From Pempheris klunzingeri (lineage: Eukaryota > Chordata > Actinopteri > Acropomatiformes > Pempheridae): a stretch of 64,000 nucleotides of DNA. Positions 35,076 through 43,900 of this stretch are shown in pieces. The first letter of the stretch is position 1, and each line of letters starts with the position of its first letter. The stretch is from assembly GCF_042242105.1 (NCBI RefSeq), contig NC_092032.1:19981415-20045414 (forward strand). Reading direction: 5' to 3'. The notes beneath the pieces are model-generated. The model had not been told where the DNA came from. It ran no database searches and saw nothing but the letters and a program-made list of their open reading frames with translations. Made by a program: the position numbers and the translations under genes.

Positions 35076-35776
35076 ATGGCTGCTAGCGGGAAAATGTCAG
35101 AGTTTTACGCTTCTGTTTGCGCAGAACACGAGTTTAAAATTAATACGCACATTTTACAAGTGTTAGAAGAGACGACGGCAGCGGAGTAAGTGGCCAAATG
35201 TAAAGTGAAGCGGGTTAAAGTTGACATTTTAACCAATAATGATGAGAACTGTCGAGATGAAGCTAAGCTAGCTTTCGGAGCTAATGATGCCTTCAGGTGC
35301 TACTAACTGATGTGGAGATTTTCATTGTCTCCATTACTTATTCTGCATTCAAAGTTTTACTTTAGTAGTAGAAATAAGTAAAAGTATTTTGACAGTACTA
35401 TCATAAGTACTGCATTTAAGTAGCAATATTATACTGTTAAAAAAAGTTAGAGGTTTTTGAGTATTTACATTTTCTGCTACTTTATATTCGTATAACTGCA
35501 TTTCAGAGGCAGATATTTGGGTTTTTACTCCACTATTTGACAGTTATAGTTGACAGTTACATTGCTGATAAAGATTTTACTACAAAACATGATCAAAAAA
35601 TATTTTTAAAAGTTGCATTGTTACAAATTAAGCTAAATAAAGTAGTTAAATTAGCTCCACTTCAACCAACAATGATTACTACTTGATTACCTGCAGTCCA
35701 TTTGTGTTATTTCCTTCGTAATAACAATGGTGGTGTGTTCACAGGTCACACCTTAGACCCTCTGCAGTGTTTGATC

Positions 35777-35809
<33 letters not shown>

Positions 35810-36240
35810 CAGGGACGTCACCTTAAAGCTGGCAGGAAACAACCTCCTGAGACGCGTTCAGCGGCTTGATGACGGAGACGTTCTCGCTCTCTCCACATGT
35901 CTGAGAAACAACAGGTGTGTGACAGGTGAGCACTCAGGTTTAGGCAAACACCTTAACTAGGAACATTTTTAACAACTTTAAACCCTTTTTCCCCGTACCA
36001 GCAGGTCTTGATGTCGGGTACAATAACATAACAGATGAAGGGGTTGGACATCTGGCTGACTTCTTACAGGTAAGCAGGTAACAGGGTTTATCATATTTCA
36101 TATTCATGTTCCAGTGGTGGTTTAAGTTTGTTTTCCACTGAGCAGGACGGCTCAGCGCTGCGCTCTCTGGACCTGACGTTCAACGACATCCACACAGACG
36201 GAGCTGAAGTTCTCGCCAACAGCCTGCAGGTTCACATTCA

Positions 36241-36271
<31 letters not shown>

Positions 36272-38299
36272 ACACTAGTATCTACAGGCCCAAATTAACA
36301 CCGGGGTGCAACCATGTTTTCGTCGTGTCTGAGACTTCCTGCCTTCCTTGTCAGCTCCAAGCCTATTTGGTTCCAACTGAAGAAGCAAATCTTTTGCTGG
36401 TCTAGTGCGTATTTGGGGCAGCAGGACAGTGTGTGTGTGGGATTGAGTCTAAATACGATGTGTGTAAGTTGGAAGAAGATACATCAGGCTTTAGATTTGC
36501 CCCAAGATTTTGAATGTCTCTCTCTCTCTCCTTCCTCTGTCTCCCTCTGCAGTGTAACAGCACCTTGCTCTCTCTCAGACTGTCAGGTAATAAGATCGGC
36601 AACAGAGGAGCCATGCACCTGGCCCGCATGCTGCAGGTGAACACCACCCTGAAGGAGCTGGAGGTGGCCGACTGTGACCTGGTAAACACACACACACCTT
36701 TTTAACTTCTCTAGTTTGCAGAGCCTCGGGGGGTTCATTTTTCTGCGGTAAGCCGGCTGTCAGGTTTCCCAGCAGCATTTGGGGCCAGTTTCTGAGACGC
36801 TGCCTCTGTCCCTGCAGGCCACTCAGAGTGTGGTGGCACTTGCCATCGTGCTGAAAAGCAACAAGACTCTTTGCTCTGTCGACGTCAGCCGGCCGCTGCT
36901 CTTCAGCCACCAGGTACAAACACACTGGTGTATTATCCAAGTATGGATCTGGTTTTAGAGCCTCTTTCCTTGGTTTCAGGTGTGACCGGCCTCGTATTAC
37001 CCATCAAATGTGACTGAAGCTCTCTGTATCTGGCAGGAGGAGTGGGCGACGCACTTCTCTCAGATGCTGGCAGTGAACGGCAGCCTGGTGGAGCTCCACC
37101 TGGGGAAGATGGGGCTGACTGACACCGGGATGGAGAGGCTGACCCAAGGCCTGTGGCTCAACCGCAGCCTGCGCTACCTGGATCTGCGCTGGTAGGAACA
37201 AGTACCTTCGTTAAATCCTCACGCTCCTCCGGACAGATGCAGTGAAACCATCAGCATCCATTACTCCCTCCGTCTCCTCTACCACCTCTTGATCTCGTCT
37301 TCCGCAGTAACCGTGTGACTCGTGACGGCGTGCGTCATCTAGCCGCGGTGCTGAAGCAGAACCCGACCCTGGAGATCGTAGATCTGTCGGCCAATCGGAT
37401 TGAAGATGAAGGTGCCGTGTGCCTGAGCGAGGCCGTCGCGTGGCCAGGCTGCGCCCTGAGAGAGTGAGTCCAACACACTCAGACAAACATCGTACAGTAG
37501 CCAGCATTTTATTCATCTGGGTTTGAAGGTGTCCAGCAGTTCATATATTTCAGTATCCAGTTTCTTATTTAAGGATTTTTAGAGATCCAAAGAGAAAATA
37601 TCCACTAATCAAAGAATTTTCAGGACAGATGAGGATTTTTTACATATTTTACACTGTTGGATCACTGAGTTATCTAATCATTAAGTTTTGTTACTGATTA
37701 ATCTGCAGACTCTTTTCTCAATAACTAGTTTAATCTATTCTTTGAACCTGGGAGAGTAAAATTTGGGGAATTTTCACTTAAAGGACTTAAATTAGTGGAT
37801 TATCAAACAAGCTGCTGATTAGTTTTTGGTCGATCGACTAATTGGTACTATAATCAGACCCCACTGGAGCAGGTGGGAGTGTTTACACGAGGCATACAGA
37901 CACTGCGTCTGTCTGTCTGTCTGTCTGTCAGGTTGTCTGTCATTAGTAACAACATCAGGACGGAGGGTCTGCTGTCCTTGGCTCAGGCTATGACAGTGAA
38001 CACAACCCTGGACCACATGTACATCTGGGGAAACCGCCTGGAGGAGCCCGTCTGTCAGGTAACACCCTACACCTTCTACACGTCCTCGCTGAACTGCAGC
38101 AGATACCAAATCAAGCTCTCCCCTTCAGGCCTTCAGAGAGCTGATCGCCAGCGGCCGCCTGCCTCCGGGGAACACGGATGTTAGCGCGTACGAGGTGGAC
38201 GGTCGGGTGTTTCTGGCTGAGGCCTTCCACAGTTTGAGGAGACGCTATGACAGGACACACAGCACCATGAAAGGACTCCACCGTCCTGCTGCACATTGA
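35076..38299 (+). CDS. lrrc34: leucine-rich repeat-containing protein 34
   Basis: LRRC34 is a ribonuclease-inhibitor-type LRR protein, reported as nucleolar and linked to ribosome biogenesis in pluripotent cells. Ten exons: 35076-35185, 35813-35925, 36005-36069, 36146-36229, 36553-36681, 36818-36913, 37037-37191, 37308-37463, 37932-38058, 38129-38299. They are in phase throughout and total 1206 nt (401 aa). Repeats of about 28 residues are clear, for example LDLTFNDIHTDGAEVLANSL, LRLSGNKIGNRGAMHLARML, LDLRCNRVTRDGVRHLAAVL, VDLSANRIEDEGAVCLSEAV and LSVISNNIRTEGLLSLAQAM. One exon is exactly 84 nt, one RI-type repeat. There is no signal peptide or membrane segment. The start chosen is ATG 35076 (MAASGKMSEF); a second ATG is seven codons on, and an in-frame upstream ATG at 34944 is rejected. 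It follows mynn on the same strand. The name rests on the LRR type and the neighbours. Confidence 0.9.
35340..35660. repeat. TACTT-rich dispersed repeat in lrrc34 intron 1
   Basis: Motifs such as AAGTAAAAGTATTTTGACAG, GAGTATTTACATTTTCTGCTACTTTA and TTTTTACTCCACTATTTGACAG occur here. The same style of sequence recurs at 22250-22510, 23330-23470, 40140-40200, 41180-41560, 46790-46870, 55180-55760 and 63100-63180. Confidence 0.65.
35779..35808. repeat. (TG)n at the lrrc34 exon 2 acceptor
   Basis: A TG run of about 30 bp reads straight into GGCAG, the acceptor of exon 2, in place of a normal polypyrimidine tract. Confidence 0.95.
37530..37860. repeat. GATTAATCG-type dispersed repeat fragment in lrrc34 intron
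   Basis: TTTTGTTACTGATTAATCTGCAGA, TTTTCTCAATAACTAGTTTAAT and GTCGATCGACTAATTGG motifs match the family at 32985-33850. Confidence 0.5.
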
Positions 38300-38459
38300 G
38301 GGTCAGCAGCTTGTTCCCCTGCAGTCCTGCTGAGCCTCAAAACCTCCTCACATCCACCAACACAATTAAAGGACAATGCTGGTATTTTTAAACCAGAGTT
38401 TAAAATGGTACAAAAATTTTGGAATCGGTCCAGTTTATTGCCTCCACTGGCACCTGATC

Positions 38460-38955
38460 ACAGTAGGTCCACTAAAAGAGCTTGTTTGATCCACTGACAG
38501 GCTCAGAGTGTTATTCTAAGTGTGTGACAGCATCATGGAAAGGATCCCTACAGAGAGAGACCTGGAAGATCCTTTTGGTTTAACCACAAACAGCACACAC
38601 ACCAGACTACATTCACTAAAACAGGGATTTTACCTTGTACAGCACGGTAGTTGCTGGCCTCAATCAGTTAGTTTGTTTGTGTTATTATGCGTTACACATG
38701 TATTGTGTTGAATCCAAACAAACCTTTTAAAAACACTGAAGTCACACAATAACACAAACAAGCCAACTGATCGAGGCAGCCACAGACCAGCAACACCTGT
38801 GTTAAATAACAGTTTTTATCAATGTAGTCTGGTGTGTGTGCTGTTTGTGGTTAAACCAAAAGGATCTTCCAGGTCTCTCTCTGTAGGGATCCTTTCCATG
38901 ATGCTGTCACACACTTAGAATAACACTCTGAGCCTGTCAGTGGATCAAACAAGGC
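38460..38955. repeat. ~500-bp fold-back repeat (copies C and D, inverted)
   Basis: Copy C (38460-38629, minus orientation) and copy D (38822-38953, plus orientation) carry the same core as copies A and B, facing each other. The inner arms also pair: AGTTGCTGGCCTCAATCAGT...TTTGTTTGTGTTATTATG (38650-38690) against AATAACACAAACAAGCCAAC...CAGACCAGCAACACC (38747-38803). The loop near 38700-38740 is AT-rich. It starts 160 bp after the lrrc34 stop codon and before its AATAAA, so it should be transcribed in the 3' UTR. Confidence 0.85.
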
Positions 38956-39084
38956 TCCAGGTTTAAAAATTAACCTTTAAAAACTGAATTCAAAAGAGAC
39001 TTAAAAACAAAATAAAACAATGCAAACGTGTTAAGTGTGTCGTCATGAACTCTCAAACCTGTGGTGATAAAAACATTTCTGAAC

Positions 39085-39090
39085 AATAAA
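39085..39090 (+). terminator. lrrc34: lrrc34 polyadenylation signal
   Basis: AATAAA followed by the GT-rich stretch CTGTTGTCTGTGTGATTTTC. It is the first good signal-plus-GT element after the stop codon at 38299 (an AATAAAA at about 39008 lacks a good downstream element). Confidence 0.55.
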
Positions 39091-39152
39091 CTGTTGTCTG
39101 TGTGATTTTCTTTTAATTATACCACAATGTCTTATATTATTGATCATTATTA

Positions 39153-39158
39153 TTTATT
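39153..39158 (-). terminator. lrrc31: possible lrrc31 polyadenylation signal
   Basis: AATAAA on the minus strand about 525 bp beyond the lrrc31 stop codon. It lies only about 60 bp from the opposing lrrc34 signal. Confidence 0.35.
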
Positions 39159-39682
39159 TGTCTATGTACATGTACATGTTTTGTGCATTCATAAGAACCT
39201 GAGCATAAATGTAGAAGGTGGCAGTCTTAAATCATTCAAAGTTGTAGGTTTTGTTGTACAAAGACTTTTTTCTTTCTCCTTTAAATATGTTAATTAGCCT
39301 GCTGTAAAATTAGGTTTTATAAAATTATCTGGGGGACATGAACATGAATCACTCCACATTTAAAGACTTGCTCTTAACTCACAAGACATCACATCAGGTG
39401 ACATGATATCAGTACCGTAACTCGATGTAAACAAGGATTTCTCCCTTCGTTTATGTTTGGTGTTCTGCTCTTTAGGTCTTCACATGTAAAAACAAAAACT
39501 AAACAACATGTAAAAACAGAAGAAAAAAAAGATTTTTCCAAAACATTTTGTCAAATTTGAGTATTTTTCAAGATTTTCTTCGTCTGATATGAGACAATTT
39601 GTTTTATCGTGCTTTAAGTCAAAGAACTGTTGATCAGAATATTAGAAAACCATCAGTGTTTGAATGAGTGGTTTTTCACTTC

Positions 39683-40674
39683 CTACTCTTCAGGGCGACT
39701 CTCCTCCGGACTCTCCTGATTGGCCGCCTTAAACGATGACTCCGCCTCTTTATTTGGGGGATCCCACTCCAGCAGGACGCTCCTCTTCCTCAGGCAGTGG
39801 CTCAGCTGCTGTCCGTCCCGGGCGCCGATCGTCCACCGCCGCACCGCCAGCCGAGTCAGGGCGGGCAGCCGAGGCAGAGCGGCGAGCAGCGCCGGCAGCC
39901 GGGCCGAGCAGGGAGCGGAGGTCGAAGGTCGCAGGCTGAGGTCGGCGTCCTCCAGAGAGCCCAGGCCTCCTGCTGCCAGCAGGGCCGACCAGCCGTCGTC
40001 GCCCACCGAGCCGTTGTAGGACAGATCCAACACCCGCAGGGAGGACAGACAGCCACGCCTGCACACGGCAGCTACGGACACAGATGGAGCACCGATCAGT
40101 GATCAATAATGACCAATAATAATCAATAATACAGCAGAGGTGGTCATTTACTTGAGTTTTCCCATTTCAGGGGACTTTCTACTTTTCCTCCACAACATTT
40201 CAGGTAAAGCAGTGAGGGAATAATCACAAGTGGTGGAGAGCAGAGGGTCGGCCGAGCTGTGAGTTCTGCTAATGTTGGCACTGATCAGTTACTAAAGCCG
40301 AACAGACAAAGAAAAGATCGATGAAACTTCAGGATTAAGTGAAAACCTGAAGAAAAAGAAACTAGTTAGATGTTCAGATGAAGAAAAACAGTCATCACTG
40401 AAGACGCTGTTTAGATCTCTGAGGTTCAAAACACACCTGCAGGTAAAACACTTCTTCTACACGGTTTCTTTAAAAATCTTTTTGGAAATCTGAAGCCTTT
40501 TAGAGTCACCAGACATTTTATAGTCTGTCATACTTTTATTGTTATATTCCTTGTTTTTGCACTAATTCTGCTGCTGACACTTTATTTCTGCACCTTTTCG
40601 GTCTCCAGTGTGGGATATAGATCAATAAACAAAAGTCTCTCTCATCTTCATCTGCTGTCAAAATCCATCTTGTG

Positions 40675-40710
<36 letters not shown>

Positions 40711-40870
40711 CTAGGTGACACAGGTCATCACTGGTGAGCTCACAGCTGCTGAGGCGGAGCTCCAGGATGACTGACGGCTGCAAAGCGTCCAGGAGCAGCG
40801 CTAAACGGCCGCCAACCACTTTGCACCAGGAGACATCGACGCTGCGCAGGTACGGCACGGCCAGAGCTGA

Positions 40871-40955
<85 letters not shown>

Positions 40956-43900
40956 AGGATATCTGACATACACCAGCCTGGGACACATATGGACAAAATA
41001 TGCCTATAATAATAATAATAATAATAATCTTTAGATAAAGAAACTGCATCAGATGCAACGATTTGAAATCCATCAAATGGAAGAACGTCCTCCCTTCCCT
41101 TTTTGAGGGTCTCCTCTTCAAAAATAAAAATAAAAAATGGCTTATTGGGTTTATAAAGCGTTTCATTTCAGAGGCAGTAGTGTACTTCAATCCAATTCTG
41201 AGCTCCTAGTTCTTGAGTATTCCCATTTTAGAATTAAAAACTGTGCTTTAATACGTTTGACTGCTACATTTTGAGGATCACAATCTTCCATAATAAACAT
41301 GTGAGCGTCTTATATATAAATATTTGTTATGTACTACTGAAGACCTGTAATCAGTACTACTACATCAGTAGTAATACACCAATATCATAATGTATAACAA
41401 TTAACTGGTGATACTTTAAATACATTGTTTACTAATATCTTTGCACTTTTACCCAAGTTAAATGATAAATGGACCCACTTTTACTGACGTGCACAGACAG
41501 AATACTTCTACTCTTGCAGTACACGTATCGCAGTACTTGTACTTTCAGCAGTAGCAGAGCAGCACGTGTGTACCGAGGGCAGTGAAGGACTCGTCGTTCA
41601 GGCCGCAGCTGTTGAGCGGCAGCCGCCTCATCTGTGTCAGAGGGAGGGCGGAGACCAGCGGGTGGACCACGCCCCCCGCCTCCTTATTGGACGACACGTC
41701 GAGGTCCGTCAGCGCCGTCAGAGAGGGAAGCACCTGGACTGGAGACAAGGAGTCATGTGACCGAGGGAGCTCACAGCAGCTCAGTCCAGTCTGACGTTTG
41801 AGATTCACACACACACACACACACACACTCACTCACTCAGGGCCTTCAGGTCGGTGTGTGTGAGACTGCAGAGGTGGAGGTCGAGGCTCTCCAGGTGTGA
41901 GAGGTGAGCCAGGTGCAGGGTGAGGCGGTCCAGTCCTCCAGCCAGACTTTTGTTACAGGACAGGTCCAACTCTCGCACGGAGGGGAGGCAGCGGAGCGAA
42001 CCACCTGCAGGATTGGGGGGGGGGGTCGTTAGGTAGTAGGTAGTTTTTTCCTTTTAGCTCACTTCTGTTTCCTACCTGCATTTAAGGAACAATCTCATCT
42101 CAGGATACAAATTCAGCTGTGACAGGACGCCCAAACTAAAGAATTTCCTCGGTTAGAAATCCTAAATTGGGGTATAAACTAGAATTTCCATCCATGTTTG
42201 TTCAGACCGGAGATCAGAGTCACCGATTCAGAATCGGACCACATGTGAAATATGGTCACAGTCTCCCTTCTGTTCTTGAGTTATCGTCCAGAAAAGTGTT
42301 TCTGCTGAACATTATGGCGTCACAGTGAAGCTAATCTGTGAATATCAGTCTGTTTTTGCTAATCGATCACCTTAAATCCTACAGACTGCACTGCCAAACC
42401 AGACTAGCGACTCTAAAATGAGTGTTTTTCTCAATGGAGTCTGGTGGCTTTGAAGAGAGCGATGAGGAAGAGAAAACAGTTTCAGTTCTGTGGAAAGTGC
42501 TGCCTGACGCAAAGTAAAGTGGTGCAGATATGGTACAATACAATTGTCCATTCTGGGCTACTGTAGAAACACGGCGATGCAACATGGCGGACTCCGCCAT
42601 GAAAGAAAGAGGACCCCACTCCCTCTGTAGATACAAAGAACTCAATCATCTTACACTAATGAAGACATTGTTATGGATATTACATTCCTGAATCCTACAG
42701 ACTGCACCTTTAAAAACACAGACATCACACAAACCAAAAGAGGCAGCGGTAGACCAGCAACTCCTGCGTTCTACAAGGTAAAATTACTGGTTTTGTCAAT
42801 GGAGTCTGGTGGTTTTGAGGAGTGCAAAAAAGGAAAACAAAAAAAGACTCAAGTTCTGTGAAAAATGCAGCGCAAATATTGTTCTGGTAATACAATTGTC
42901 CATTCTGGGCTACTGTAGAAACACAAGGATGGGATATCTTTGATAGTACATCTCCCTAAATTCTACACACTGCACCTTTAAGTTAAGATAGGGCAGATAA
43001 AGGAGAGGACAGTTTAGGTGATAGCATTTCTCAAGTCTTTGAAACTGAGACGAGCAGTTTGAAGCCTGAGGAGTTTGTAAAAGGATGGTGGGACTCAGTA
43101 CCTAAGAATCATGGGAGTTATGGCCATTTAAAGGGCAGGTGTGATCTGATGCGTGGAAGAAGTAAAAGGGGGATAAAACTCAAAGAGGAGAAAGTGGAGG
43201 CACAAAGACCAGCAGATCTCCTACCGAGGGCATCGAGGCCGCCCGTCGTCACGCCGCAGGCCTGCAATCGAAGCGTGGTGAGGGAGGCGGCGTGGGAGAG
43301 AGAGGACACCAGATCTCTGAAGCCGCCGCCATCCACTTCCTGTGCGAGCCGAGGATTACAGGAGACGTCCAACACCGAGAGGCCGGGCAGAGCCGACACC
43401 GTTCCTCCTGAGAGGGACGGACGCGACACACTGATGTTCTCCAGGGGCATTCTGGGTAATGTAGGAAGTCTGATACAGATGAGTGAGGCTGCCGTTACCC
43501 AGTATGGTGGCATCAGCTGCAGTCAGCTGGCAGGACACCAGGTGGAGCTCCCTCAGCGGTGGGGGGAGATTACCCAGCAGGCCTTGCAAAGCGCCGCCTC
43601 CTACGCCGTTGTTCCAGGACAGATCGAGGATCTCCAAGAGAGGGACGCAGCCGAGAGCTTCACCTACGCAAACACACTGGAACTGAAAACTGTTTGTAGA
43701 TCTAATCGTTACTGGCAGTTATTATCGATCAATCATTAGGTCTGAAAATACAAATATATGTAGTTTACTACCATCAAAAGGTTTGAGGAAGTAACTTAAA
43801 TGATTAATTGATTATTAAATTAAATTCTATTATAGAAGATTTCTGTTTCTGTCCTGGCTGGAAAAATGTAAACATCATTTAATCATAATCACGAAAACAA

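Noticed and set aside
43059-43739. 226-codon plus-strand open frame within lrrc31
   Set aside because: It is antisense to two lrrc31 exons (43663-43499 and 43407-43225), whose minus-strand LRR translation and splice sites are clear.
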